From positions 310,001 through 374,000 of the forward strand of contig NZ_CP095757.1 in NCBI RefSeq assembly GCF_023093535.1: DNA of 64,000 nucleotides, given 5' to 3'. Both the position numbers and the translations under genes were made by a program. Below the pieces are notes generated by a model. The model had not been told where the DNA came from. It saw only the letters and a list, made by a program, of their open reading frames with translations, and ran no database searches. Positions 50,963-60,141 of the stretch are shown here, piece by piece (positions within the stretch are counted from its first letter, which is position 1; each line of letters opens with the position of its first letter). The DNA comes from Halovivax limisalsi (GTDB lineage Archaea; Halobacteriota; Halobacteria; Halobacteriales; Natrialbaceae).

Positions 50963-53050
50963 TTAGCGGGTGATGACGATGTTTCGCTGGTCGTCGATCG
51001 ATGCGACCGACTCCGGGCCCACGACCGTCGTGGAGCCCTTCCCCTCGATGACCGCCGGGCCCTCGAGCTCGTCGCCGCGCTGGAGTCGCAGGCGGTCGAC
51101 GAACGGCGTCGTCGTGTACTCGCCCGTCTCGGGGAAGAAGACGTCGCGCTCTTCGATCAGCCCGTCGCCGTCGGCGCTGGACTGGCTCTTCGCGATCGAG
51201 TCGACGTCGAAGCGCTGCCGGCCGGCGGAGACCTCCAGTTTGATGTTGGTGATCTCGACGTCGCGGTCGAGCGAGAGGCCGTACTTCTCGGTGTAGTGCT
51301 CCGCGAAGATCGACTCGATCGTCCCGACGTCCGCCAGCTCCGTCGGGGCAGGCACCTCGATCTCCTCGTCGAACCCCTGGCCGCGGAACCTGGCGTCGAG
51401 CTTGTAGCTTGTGGTCGCGGCGTCGTCGGCGAGCGAGTCGAGCGAGAGCGTCGAGACGGCCTCGTCGCGCATCCGGTGCCACTGCTCACTCAGCTCGTCG
51501 ACCGAGAGGTCGCGCAGGGTGTGTTTGTATGCCTCGACGGAGTGTAGCGACCGCGGCGTCACCAGGAGGCCGAGACTGGCCAGCACGCCGGCGTTCGGCG
51601 GGACGATGATCCGGTCGATGTTGAGCGAGTCGGCGATCTTCTGGGCGTGGATCGGGCCGGCGCCGCCGAAGGCGAGCATCGAGAACTCTCGGATGTCGAC
51701 GCCGTGTTCGGCCGCGTGCTCCTGGAACGCGTTCGCGATGTTCTCGTTCGTCTTGCGGTAGATCCCTTCGGCCGCCTCGCGGACGCTGACGTCGAGTTCC
51801 TCGGCGACGTTCGTCCGCAACGCCTCCTCGGCCAGGTCGGGGTCGACGTCGAGGTCGCTGGTCTCGAAGACGTCCGGTCGCAGGTAGCCGAGGTGCATGT
51901 CCGCGTCGGTGATCGTCGGCCGGGTTCCGCCGAGGTTGTAGCTCGCCGGGCCCGGGTTCGAACCCGCGCTCTCTGGGCCGACCTCGAGCGTGCCGCGGGC
52001 GTCGATGGTCGCGATGCTCCCGCCGCCGGAGCTGAACTCGATCAGGTCGACGTTCGGGATGTACAGGGGCAGGCCGCTGCCCGGCTTGAACTCGTGCTCT
52101 CGGGCCGCCTCGAAGACGTAGGAGCGATCGAGTTCGTGATCGGTGATGAGACAGCCCTTCGAGGTCGTCCCGCCCATGTCGAAGGCGAGCAGGTTCGGCG
52201 AGTCGGTCGTCTCGCTGAGTCGGCGGGAGATGAGCGAGCCGGCGGTAGGGCCGGATTCGAGTAACTGGACCGGCCGTTCCTTGGCCGCCTCCGGGGGCAT
52301 CAGCCCGCCGCCGGAGGTCATCATCAGGAAGGTCCCGTCGAAGCCCTTCTCGTCGAGGTAGCCCCCCAGCGAGGTCAGGTAATCCTTCAACAGCGGTTTG
52401 ACGTAGGCGTTGACCCCCGCAGTCGTAAAGCGCGGGTACTCGCGCATCCGCGGGGCGATGCCGGAGGAGGTGGTGATCTCCAGGTCGGGGTAGGCCTCCT
52501 CGACGACCCGCCTGGCGCGGCGCTCGTTCTCGTCGTTGGCGTAGGAGTGGAGGAAGGCGATGGCCAGCGATTCGACGCCCCGGTCGACGAGGTCGCCGAC
52601 CTGGCGTTCGAGTTCGTCGACGTCGAGTTCCTCGATCAGTTCGCCGCGATGATCGACGCGCTCGGGGACGCCCGCGCGATACTGGCGCTCGGGAATCGGC
52701 GTGGGATTGTCGATCATCAGGTCGTAGATGTCGTATCGTCCCTCGTCGCGCATCTCGACGACGTCCCGGAATCCTTCGGTCGTCACCATCCCCGTCTTCG
52801 CGCCGTCGCGCTCGAGCAGCGCGTTCGTCGCGAGCGTCGTCGCGTGGGTGAACAGGTCGCACGCGCCCAGGTCGAGCAGTCCCCGGCTCTCGAGGTCGTC
52901 GAGCACCCGCTCGACGGTGTCGATCGGGTCGTCGCTCGTGAGGTACTTCTCGATGAGCAACTCCTCGGTCGCGTCCGTGACGAAACTGACGTCGGTGAAC
53001 GTGCCACCGATATCTATGCCTAGCTGTTGTCCGCCTGGCGGCCTGCCCAT
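50963..53050 (-). CDS. Hydantoinase A / 5-oxoprolinase family subunit
   Basis: A 695-residue HyuA-type protein with ATP-site motifs QQLGIDIGGTFTDVSFVTD at the N-terminus and NLLAFDMGGTTSKGCLITDH in the centre, plus SSGGGSIATIDARGTLEVGP and AFGGAGPIHAQKIADSLNID. These are the acetate-kinase/HSP70-fold features of the family. TTTAAG at about 53073-53079, some 25 nt upstream of the ATG, is a likely TATA element, giving a leaderless hyu transcript. The 340-nt interval 53051-53390 before the TRAP genes has no gene. Confidence 0.9.
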   Translation of the reverse strand: MGRPPGGQQLGIDIGGTFTDVSFVTDATEELLIEKYLTSDDPIDTVERVLDDLESRGLLDLGACDLFTHATTLATNALLERDGAKTGMVTTEGFRDVVEMRDEGRYDIYDLMIDNPTPIPERQYRAGVPERVDHRGELIEELDVDELERQVGDLVDRGVESLAIAFLHSYANDENERRARRVVEEAYPDLEITTSSGIAPRMREYPRFTTAGVNAYVKPLLKDYLTSLGGYLDEKGFDGTFLMMTSGGGLMPPEAAKERPVQLLESGPTAGSLISRRLSETTDSPNLLAFDMGGTTSKGCLITDHELDRSYVFEAAREHEFKPGSGLPLYIPNVDLIEFSSGGGSIATIDARGTLEVGPESAGSNPGPASYNLGGTRPTITDADMHLGYLRPDVFETSDLDVDPDLAEEALRTNVAEELDVSVREAAEGIYRKTNENIANAFQEHAAEHGVDIREFSMLAFGGAGPIHAQKIADSLNIDRIIVPPNAGVLASLGLLVTPRSLHSVEAYKHTLRDLSVDELSEQWHRMRDEAVSTLSLDSLADDAATTSYKLDARFRGQGFDEEIEVPAPTELADVGTIESIFAEHYTEKYGLSLDRDVEITNIKLEVSAGRQRFDVDSIAKSQSSADGDGLIEERDVFFPETGEYTTTPFVDRLRLQRGDELEGPAVIEGKGSTTVVGPESVASIDDQRNIVITR

Positions 53051-53390
53051 GACTTCCTAACTCGAAAGCAACGCCTTAAATCTCTCGCTGTGCGCAGCCA
53101 CGGCCGCCGGTACCCGGGACCGACGCCGGATCGGCCCGCCGACGGCGAGCGATTCGCGATCGACGTCGGCCGATTCGTGACACCGTCCGATGGCTCGCCG
53201 GACGCGGGCATTCCGGGCGCCGAGAGCGAGTAGTTCGCCGGGCGGCGCTGCTCGGCCGTCGGGTGGATCACCGCTCGGCCGTCGAACGACGACGCTGGAC
53301 CGACGACGCGGCCCCGGTCGACCGTCGAAGGCGGTCACCGTTCGTCGATCGGCTGACGGGCGAAAAGCGGGTGCCGCGCGGGAGTCGGGC

Positions 53391-54680
53391 TCAGTTGAAG
53401 CCGAAGTACTCGGGCAGGACGGTCGTGGTCTCGGGAACGAGGATCACGGTCACGATCGACGCGCTGATCAGGACGAAGAAGGGGACGATCCGCTTCGCGA
53501 TGTCCCAGACCGGCACGTCCGAGACGCTCTGGGCGGCGAAGAGGCAGATGCCGACGGGCGGCGTGATCAGCCCGATGTTGATGCTCAGGATGAACACCAT
53601 GCCGAACTGGTACTCGTGGATCCCCAGCGAGAGCGCGATGTCCGAGAGCGTCGGCGCGAGGATGATCGTCGCCGCGATGGTCTCGAGCCACGTACCGACG
53701 AACAGCATGATCGCGAACGTCAGCAGCAGGAAGGCGACGGGGCCGAGTCCCATGCCCTGGATGCCGGCCGCCAGCTGATCCGGGATCCCCTCGAACGCGA
53801 TGAGCCACGACAGGATGCCGGAGAAGGCCACAATGATGTAGAGCTGGCCGGTTCGACTCACGGCCAGTTTCATCGACTCGTGGAGGCCGTCCACGCCGAG
53901 GTTTCGGTAGAGGAAGCCGATGCAGATCGCGTACACCGAGGCGACCGCAGCCGCTTCGGTCGGCGTGAAGTAGCCGAAGAGGATGCCGAGGAGGATGATC
54001 GCCGGCATCGTCAGCGCGACGAAGGTGTGAAACAGGATCCGCGGCGCTTCGGACCACTCGACGTCCGGATCGTGTTTCGGGAAGTCGTACCGGCGCGCCT
54101 GGGCGTAGACGACCAGCATCACGGCGACGCCGAGGAGGATCCCCGGGACGATCGCGGCGGCGAAGAGGCCGCCGACGGACGTCTCGGTCATCCCGCCGTA
54201 GATCACGATGATGATGCTCGGCGGGATGATCGGCCCGATCAGCGACGAGGCGGCGGTCAGGGCGGCGCTGTAATCGCGGTCGTAGCCCTCCTTCGCCATC
54301 GACGGGACGAAGATCGACCCGAGGGCGGCGACGTCGGCCACCGCGGCGCCGGTGATCCCGGCGAAGAGGAAACTCGTCCCGACGTTGGCCTGGGCGAGGC
54401 CGCCGCGCGCCCGGCCGAGCGTGAGGTTCGCGGTGCGGATGAGGTTCTCGGTGAGGCCCGATCGGTTCATCAGTTCCCCCGCGAGGAGGAAGAACGGGAC
54501 GGCGAGCAGGATGAACTGGTCGATGCTGTTGAACGCCCGGGAGACCAGCACCGTCGGCGGCATCTCGATCAGCAACAGCCAGAGCAGGCCGACGAGACCG
54601 ATCGAGAACGCCACCTCCATCCGGGAGAAGATGAGGGCGACGAGGATGACGCCCATGATCGCGGCCAGGACGAGGCTCAT
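53391..54680 (-). CDS. dctM: TRAP transporter large permease (DctM family)
   Basis: A 429-residue membrane protein with about 12 helices, the DctM family of Na+-driven importers. Recognisable parts are AVPFFLLAGELMNRSGLTEN, FAGITGAAVADVAALGSIFV, SLIGPIIPPSIIIVIYGGMT and NIGLITPPVGICLFAAQSVS. The start at 54680 overlaps the DctQ stop by four bases. It follows the family length norm. Substrate probably an organic acid. Confidence 0.93.
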   Translation of the reverse strand: MSLVLAAIMGVILVALIFSRMEVAFSIGLVGLLWLLLIEMPPTVLVSRAFNSIDQFILLAVPFFLLAGELMNRSGLTENLIRTANLTLGRARGGLAQANVGTSFLFAGITGAAVADVAALGSIFVPSMAKEGYDRDYSAALTAASSLIGPIIPPSIIIVIYGGMTETSVGGLFAAAIVPGILLGVAVMLVVYAQARRYDFPKHDPDVEWSEAPRILFHTFVALTMPAIILLGILFGYFTPTEAAAVASVYAICIGFLYRNLGVDGLHESMKLAVSRTGQLYIIVAFSGILSWLIAFEGIPDQLAAGIQGMGLGPVAFLLLTFAIMLFVGTWLETIAATIILAPTLSDIALSLGIHEYQFGMVFILSINIGLITPPVGICLFAAQSVSDVPVWDIAKRIVPFFVLISASIVTVILVPETTTVLPEYFGFN

Positions 54681-55252
54681 TCGGCCACCTCCTCGACCTT
54701 TTCCGCCCGCGAGACGCTGTCGATCGCCTCCCGGTCGACCGTGATCTCGAGGAACTTCGACAGGCTGTGCAGTGCGAGCAGGAGTCCGAAGATCGGCATG
54801 ATCAGGTAGGGGTAGAACATCTCGATCCCGAGCGTCGGCGAGGTCTGGCCCAGCCCGCTGTTCAGCGCGTAGACGAGACCGTACTCGGTCACGAATACCG
54901 CGAGGACGAAGATCAGGCCGAGCTGGACGCTCCGGATGCGATACTGCCACTCGGTCGAGAGTTTCTCGAACAGGAGGTCGACGCCGAGGTGACTGTCCTC
55001 CATCAGGAGCTTGCCGACGACGAGCAGCGAGAGCCAGATCGCCAGGAATTGGGACAGTTCCTGGCTCCAGGCGTAGGTGAAGTCGAACAGGTACCGCGTC
55101 ACCACGCGCATGAACACGATCGCGAGCAGCAGGTACATCATCGCGATCGCGCTGTACCACATCGCCGTCCCGACGACCCGGGTAACAGCGCGCATCCCCC
55201 GCTGTGCCGTCGTTAGCAGCCTGAATACGCTCTCACGAGAGTTGTCGTTCAT
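54677..55252 (-). CDS. dctQ: TRAP transporter small permease (DctQ family)
   Basis: A 191-residue protein with four transmembrane helices (YSAIAMMYLLLAIVFMRVVT, ELSQFLAIWLSLLVVGKLLM, LGLIFVLAVFVTEYGLVYAL and YPYLIMPIFGLLLALHSLSK), typical of DctQ, which docks the binding protein to DctM. It starts 73 nt after the binding-protein stop and overlaps dctM. Confidence 0.9.
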   Translation of the reverse strand: MNDNSRESVFRLLTTAQRGMRAVTRVVGTAMWYSAIAMMYLLLAIVFMRVVTRYLFDFTYAWSQELSQFLAIWLSLLVVGKLLMEDSHLGVDLLFEKLSTEWQYRIRSVQLGLIFVLAVFVTEYGLVYALNSGLGQTSPTLGIEMFYPYLIMPIFGLLLALHSLSKFLEITVDREAIDSVSRAEKVEEVAE

Positions 55253-55325
55253 TAGTCCAAGTTGCCGTTACTGTGTCGCCACACCATTTGAATCTTACTT
55301 CGCCGAAAAGTCCACCGACCCGAAC

Positions 55326-56438
55326 TTACGCCTGGCCCGTCTCCTCGAGCGCCCAGTCGTACGCTTCGAGCAGGCTGTCCAGCAGGGCCGTGTCCGTCAT
55401 TTCGTCGCGGATCACTTCTTCGACCGGCTCCTGGGTCTGCGATCGGAGTTCGTCGAGGGTCGACTCGTCGGGTTCGACGATCTCGACGCCCAGCTCGTTG
55501 CGGACCATCGGGATCTGGCGACTGCGGTTGAGCCGGTTGAGGTACCTGGCGTCCATCGCCGCCGAGAACGCCGCCTCCCTGATCAGGCTCTGGTAGGCCG
55601 CCGGCAGGCCGTTGAACCACTCCTCGTTCGTGTACGGCACCTGGATCATCGCCTGGTGATTGTCGAGGAAGATGTAGTCCTGGACCTCGTGGAGGTTGCC
55701 GAGCACGAACGTCGCGATCGGGTTCTTCTGGCCAGAGATCACGCCGGTGTCGAGCGCCTCGTAGAGTTCCGTCCAGGACATCACTTCCGAGGTGGCGCCG
55801 AGTTCCTCGGTGAGGGCCTGATGGGAGGGAGAGGCCATCGTCCGGAAGCTCATCCCCTCGAAGTCGGACGCCGAGGCGACGCGCGAGTTGGCGCTCCAGA
55901 CCTGGAAGCCGCCGCCGTCGTAGACCGGCCCCATCAACATCGCGTTGGTGTTCTCCCGGAGGTTCCGATCGAACTCCTCCTGCCACTGGTTGTCGATGGC
56001 GTACAGGAGCGTCTCCATGTCGTCGAACGCGTAGGGGATCGTCCAGGCGATGACGTTCGGGTTGAACGGCGCGAACACCTGGCCGGTCGTGTTGTTGAAC
56101 TCGATGACGCCGTCGAGGACCTGCTCCATCACCTCGGTCTCGTTACCCAACTCGCCGCCGGCCGCGATCTCGACGCTGAACTGCCCGTCGGTCGCGTTCT
56201 CCACGTAATTCTTGAAGCTAAGGGCGTACCGATGATCCCGGTTGAGCCCGGGCGGGGCCGGATGGGCGATCGTGGCCTCCATCGACTCGAGGTCGGAGAA
56301 ATCCTCGCCAGCCGCAGCCCCCTCACCGCCGTCGTCACCGCCGAGGATTTCGGTACATCCCGCCGTGAGCGTTACCCCACCGACCGCAGCCGCGCCGGTA
56401 AGGAACCGCCGTCGTGTGCGAACCGTTGACTCAGGCAT
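55326..56438 (-). CDS. dctP: TRAP substrate-binding lipoprotein (DctP family)
   Basis: A 370-residue extracytoplasmic binding protein. Twin Arg and lipobox (RRRFLTGAAAVGGVTLTAGC) anchor it outside. DctP features include LGNETEVMEQVLDGVIEFNN, SFRTMASPSHQALTEELGAT, WTELYEALDTGVISGQKNPI and the partner Arg in SFRTM that binds carboxylates. This makes a carboxylate ligand likely. An AT-rich promoter region (56460-56520) lies between it and the divergent RraA-like gene, and a GGAGG ribosome-binding site precedes the ATG at 56438. Confidence 0.92.
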   Translation of the reverse strand: MPESTVRTRRRFLTGAAAVGGVTLTAGCTEILGGDDGGEGAAAGEDFSDLESMEATIAHPAPPGLNRDHRYALSFKNYVENATDGQFSVEIAAGGELGNETEVMEQVLDGVIEFNNTTGQVFAPFNPNVIAWTIPYAFDDMETLLYAIDNQWQEEFDRNLRENTNAMLMGPVYDGGGFQVWSANSRVASASDFEGMSFRTMASPSHQALTEELGATSEVMSWTELYEALDTGVISGQKNPIATFVLGNLHEVQDYIFLDNHQAMIQVPYTNEEWFNGLPAAYQSLIREAAFSAAMDARYLNRLNRSRQIPMVRNELGVEIVEPDESTLDELRSQTQEPVEEVIRDEMTDTALLDSLLEAYDWALEETGQA

Positions 56439-56717
56439 GCTACGTGCCTCCAAAGCAAGGCGGGGGATATAATACTATCGCCACCAATATTTTTGACTAA
56501 TTATATCTATCTTAAATCAACGGAGTCGGAGGTGGCGTGTGGGTCGCGCACCTGTCGGAAGAAACCATCGGAGACAGTCGCCGGGCGGGCCAGGTGAGAA
56601 GTCGAGGTCCGTCGGGCCGCAACGCGAATCGGTGCGCTCCGGGATCGACCGAAGGACGTCCAGCGTTCCAGGGCCACGGTCGGCAGGTTTAATGGCACGA
56701 CCGGGCATCGACAGGGT

Positions 56718-57419
56718 ATGTCACCCACGATCACGGCGGAGATTCCGCGGCTAGCGTCGGCGACGCTCGATCGCCTCGCGTCGGTCAGCGCGGCGGTGGC
56801 GCACGAGGCGATGGACCAGACCGGTGCGATGGAGCCGCCGATGGCGCTTCGAACGGCCGGCGGGCCGATCTGCGGCCAGGCCATCACCGTCTCGCTGCCG
56901 CCCGGCGACAACCTGATGATCCACGTCGGTACCGAGTTCGCCGAGCCGGGTGACGTCCTCGTCATCGAGGCCCGCTCCCAGACCGCCGCGACCTGGGGCG
57001 AACTGGCGACGAAAAACGCGATGCGACGCGGCGTGGCCGGGGTCGTCACCGGCGGGAACGTGCGCGACGTCGCCGAGATTTCGGCGGCCGACTTCCCGGT
57101 GTTCGCGCCGGCGGTCTCCCACCACGGCGGGGCCAAGGACGAACTCGGATCGGTCAACGTCCCCGTCGTCGTCGGCGGCGTGTCGGTCGATCCCGGCGAC
57201 GTCGTCGTCGGCGACGCCGACGGGGTCACCGTCGTGCCCCACGAACGGGCGAGCGAGGTCGCGGACGCCGCCGAATCGAAACGGCAGCGAGAGCGGGAGA
57301 TCGACGACGCGATCGAATCCGGCACGCCGCTCCTCGAAGCCGCCGACCTGACCGAGACCGTCGAACGACTCGCCGCCGAGGCCGACGTCGACCTGCCGTC
57401 GCGACTCGCCGGCGAATAG
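56718..57419 (+). CDS. RraA-like aldolase (4-hydroxy-4-methyl-2-oxoglutarate aldolase family)
   Basis: A 233-residue RraA-fold protein. The active-site region is ELATKNAMRRGVAGVVTGGN followed by VRDVAEI (Arg-Asp pair), and then VSHHGGAKDELGSVNVPVVV and VDPGDVVVGDADGVTVVPHE. Members cleave 4-carboxy-4-hydroxy-2-oxoadipate or decarboxylate oxaloacetate; some are RNase inhibitors. The catabolic context favours an aldolase. It is divergent from dctP. Confidence 0.85.
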   Translation: MSPTITAEIPRLASATLDRLASVSAAVAHEAMDQTGAMEPPMALRTAGGPICGQAITVSLPPGDNLMIHVGTEFAEPGDVLVIEARSQTAATWGELATKNAMRRGVAGVVTGGNVRDVAEISAADFPVFAPAVSHHGGAKDELGSVNVPVVVGGVSVDPGDVVVGDADGVTVVPHERASEVADAAESKRQREREIDDAIESGTPLLEAADLTETVERLAAEADVDLPSRLAGE

Positions 57420-57457
57420 CGCTCCCTCGACGAATACCCCGGACCCAGTCTCCCGAC

Positions 57458-57859
57458 TCAGTCGACCCGGTCCTCGGGGACGTGTTTGATCTCGAGTTTG
57501 GCGCAGTCGGTCCGGGCCCGCGCCGAGTGGACGACGCCGGGACCGTGATAGTACGCGGCGCCGGGCGTCGCGTCGTACGTCTCGCCGTCGATTTCGACAT
57601 CGACCTCGCCCTCGAGCAGGTACGAGAGCGATTCGTGATCGGGGTGGACGTGCGGCGGGTCGTAGGATCCCGCGTCGCGTTCGGCGTACAGCAGGAGCAT
57701 CCGCTCGCCGCGCAATAGCGGCTTCGCTCGCGTGCTCCCCGGCGGTTCGACTCGCCACGTGAGAGGTTGCAGCGGCGGATCGTCGCGGTGGACCAAGTCC
57801 GTCGGCTCGTAGTCGGCGTAGTACTTCTCGAGCAGGTCGTCCAGGGTCAGTTCGTCCAT
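57458..57859 (-). CDS. Cupin-domain protein
   Basis: A 133-residue single-cupin protein with YDPPHVHPDHESLSYLLEGE (His-x-His and Glu metal site) and GAAYYHGPGVVHSARARTDC (second motif, last His). Cupins bind a metal and act as small isomerases, dioxygenases or sensors. ATG at 57859 preferred over GTG at 57865. It is convergent with the RraA-like gene. Confidence 0.85.
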   Translation of the reverse strand: MDELTLDDLLEKYYADYEPTDLVHRDDPPLQPLTWRVEPPGSTRAKPLLRGERMLLLYAERDAGSYDPPHVHPDHESLSYLLEGEVDVEIDGETYDATPGAAYYHGPGVVHSARARTDCAKLEIKHVPEDRVD

Positions 57860-58097
57860 GCACACCCTGGCGCGAGTCGGGGAATAAGCGTTTCGTACGG
57901 AACATCGAGGCGCTCGCCCGGATCAGGCCTCGGGCACAGAACGCGGTCGCCGACGCCGATCCGCGGCCCCGGTCCGGAACAGGGGCGCCGACGCCCGTTC
58001 CGCTGCGCCGGCCACCGCCCGGTCGCCGGTTCGCCGTACCGACCGCCGCTTGCTCGCTCGGCAGAACGATTATGGGCCGGGCTGGTGCTGTTCAGCC

Positions 58098-58886
58098 ATG
58101 GATCTGGAACTCGAAGGATCGGTCGCACTGGTCGCCGTGTCGAGCCGCGGACTGGGGAAGGCGACGGCGCGGGCGCTGGCCCGAGAGGGCGCAGGCGTCG
58201 TCGTCAACGGGCGGACCGAAGCGACGATCGACGAAACGGTCGCGGAGCTCGCGGACGTCGGTCCCGGCCGCGTCGTCGGCGTTCCGGCCGATCTCACGGT
58301 CGCCGAGGACGTCGATCGGCTCGTCGACGAGACCGTGGAGGCGTTCGGGCGACTCGACCACCTGATCACGAACGCCGGCGGTCCGGCGAGTGCGCCCGTG
58401 CGCCGGACCACCGAGGCCGACTGGATCGGAGCCTACGAGCTGCTCGTACTGAGCGCGGTTCGGCTCGTGTGGGCCGCCGCCGAGCACCTCGAACGCGACG
58501 GCGGCACCATCACGATGATCGCCTCGCGAGCCGTCGAAGAGGCCGTCCCGAACAATCCGCTGTCGAATTCGGTCCGAATGGGCGTCGTCGGACTCGGGAA
58601 GACGCTCTCGATGGAACTGGCGCCGGCGGTCCGGACGAACGCCGTGTTGCCCGGCGCCCACGCGACGGACCGCATTCGCGAACTGGCCGAACAGAAGATC
58701 GAGCGCGGCGAGATCGACACCGTGCAGGACGACATCGACGAGCGAACCGAGGCGATTCCCCTCGACCGGCTCGGCGATCCGATCGAACTCGGGAACGCGA
58801 TCGCCTTCCTCTGCTCGCCCCGGGCCGGGTTCGTCAACGGCGAGACGATCACCGTCGACGGGGGTCGGACGCGGGCGACGCTCTGA
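58098..58886 (+). CDS. Short-chain dehydrogenase-like protein lacking the Tyr-x3-Lys pair
   Basis: A 262-residue SDR-fold protein. Nucleotide-binding region VALVAVSSRGLGKATARALA, then DHLITNAGGPASAPV (NAG present), TITMIASRAVEEAVPNNPLS and SVRMGVVGLGKTLSMELAPA, ending GFVNGETITVDGGRTR. At the usual Tyr-x3-Lys position the sequence reads SNSVR, so the catalytic Tyr and Lys are Ser and Arg. A subgroup of SDR proteins shares this. The ATG at 58098 follows GATTATG at 58067, about 28 nt upstream. Confidence 0.85.
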   Translation: MDLELEGSVALVAVSSRGLGKATARALAREGAGVVVNGRTEATIDETVAELADVGPGRVVGVPADLTVAEDVDRLVDETVEAFGRLDHLITNAGGPASAPVRRTTEADWIGAYELLVLSAVRLVWAAAEHLERDGGTITMIASRAVEEAVPNNPLSNSVRMGVVGLGKTLSMELAPAVRTNAVLPGAHATDRIRELAEQKIERGEIDTVQDDIDERTEAIPLDRLGDPIELGNAIAFLCSPRAGFVNGETITVDGGRTRATL

Positions 58887-59004
58887 GCGACACGCCGACT
58901 CGCGGCGCCGGCGCGTCGAACCGCCACGGTGCTCGACGCGCCTGCAACGCGACGGCCCACGGACCGGGACAACGTTTATCGTCCGAGGTGGGAAATCGAG
59001 TGGC

Positions 59005-60039
59005 ATGGCATTCGACGACAGCGCCAGCGGCGAGATCATCGACCAGGTGATCGGCATCGAAGCCCGTCCGAACGGCCTGCCGACGGTCCACCCGTTGTAC
59101 GAGGCCGCCCGCGAGCTCGGCGACGAGGCGATGACGTACTCGGCCGCGACGGCGCTGCTCGACGCGGTCGAGCCCGGCGACACCGTCCTCATCACCTACG
59201 GGGCGAACGTCCCGCCGTGGTATCCGCGGGGCGAGACTGACGGGCCGTACGGGGCGGCCGCGCTGGCCCGAACGCTGGCGCTGACAGCCGGCGTCCGTCC
59301 GGTGATCGCGACCGAGGAACGGAACGCGGACGCGATGAAACCCGTCCTCCGGTCGATCGGCCTCGACGCCGTCTCGGTCGAAACGCTCTACGAACGCAAC
59401 CACGCGGCGGCGGTGGTTCCATACACCGAGGACGCCGACGAGGCGGAATCGGAGGCGGCGGCCGTCCTCGACCGCCACGATCCGCAGGCGCTCGTCGCCG
59501 TCGAGAAGCTGGGGCCCACCCGCGACGGCACGGTCCGGTCCCTGATCGGCGCGGATCGCTCGGCGAACCACGCCAAGCTGGGGCCGCTGTTCGACCGGGC
59601 TCGCGAGGAGGGACGCCTGACGGTCGGGTTCGGCGACGGCGGGAACGAGATCGGGATGGCGAAGATCCGCGACGCCGTCGTCGAGCACATCCCCGCCGGC
59701 GAGGAGATCTGTACGCGCATCGAGACGGACGAGTTGATCGTCGGCGGGTCGTCGAACCTCGGCGCGTACGGCGTCGCCGCGATGATCGCCGTCCTCGAAC
59801 GCGACCCGGACGCGTTCCACACCCCCGCAGACGAACGCCGGATGCTCGACGCGGGGATGACGGCGGGAATCGCGGACGGACTCACGACGCGACCGACGGC
59901 CACCGTGGACGGCATGAACCGGGACTCGCTGGAGGGCATCGTCGCCGTTCTCAACAACATCATCGAGAACCGGACCTCGGAAATCAACCGCGAGGTTCGG
60001 GAGTACGGCGACATCGACGAACCGGTCGAGGACGCCTGA
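59005..60039 (+). CDS. D-glutamate cyclase-like protein (DUF4392)
   Basis: A 344-residue protein with AVEKLGPTRDGTVRSLIGAD, TVGFGDGGNEIGMAKIRDAV (GDGGNEIGM at 210-218) and VGGSSNLGAYGVAAMIAVLE, which match the DUF4392/D-glutamate cyclase family that converts D-glutamate to 5-oxo-D-proline. An N-terminal part (GDTVLITYGANVPPWYPRGE) carries the other conserved block. CGTTTATC at 58973-58980 is a likely TATA box. With the HyuAB genes nearby, 5-oxoproline could be shared (inference). Confidence 0.85.
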   Translation: MAFDDSASGEIIDQVIGIEARPNGLPTVHPLYEAARELGDEAMTYSAATALLDAVEPGDTVLITYGANVPPWYPRGETDGPYGAAALARTLALTAGVRPVIATEERNADAMKPVLRSIGLDAVSVETLYERNHAAAVVPYTEDADEAESEAAAVLDRHDPQALVAVEKLGPTRDGTVRSLIGADRSANHAKLGPLFDRAREEGRLTVGFGDGGNEIGMAKIRDAVVEHIPAGEEICTRIETDELIVGGSSNLGAYGVAAMIAVLERDPDAFHTPADERRMLDAGMTAGIADGLTTRPTATVDGMNRDSLEGIVAVLNNIIENRTSEINREVREYGDIDEPVEDA

Positions 60040-60141
60040 ACGAGGACGTGCCTGCGTCAGAAATCGTATCACGCACCGGACGGGCACCGGCATCGCGTCT
60101 GCGGGATCAGATCACCCGGACAACGACAGTTCGGACCACGG

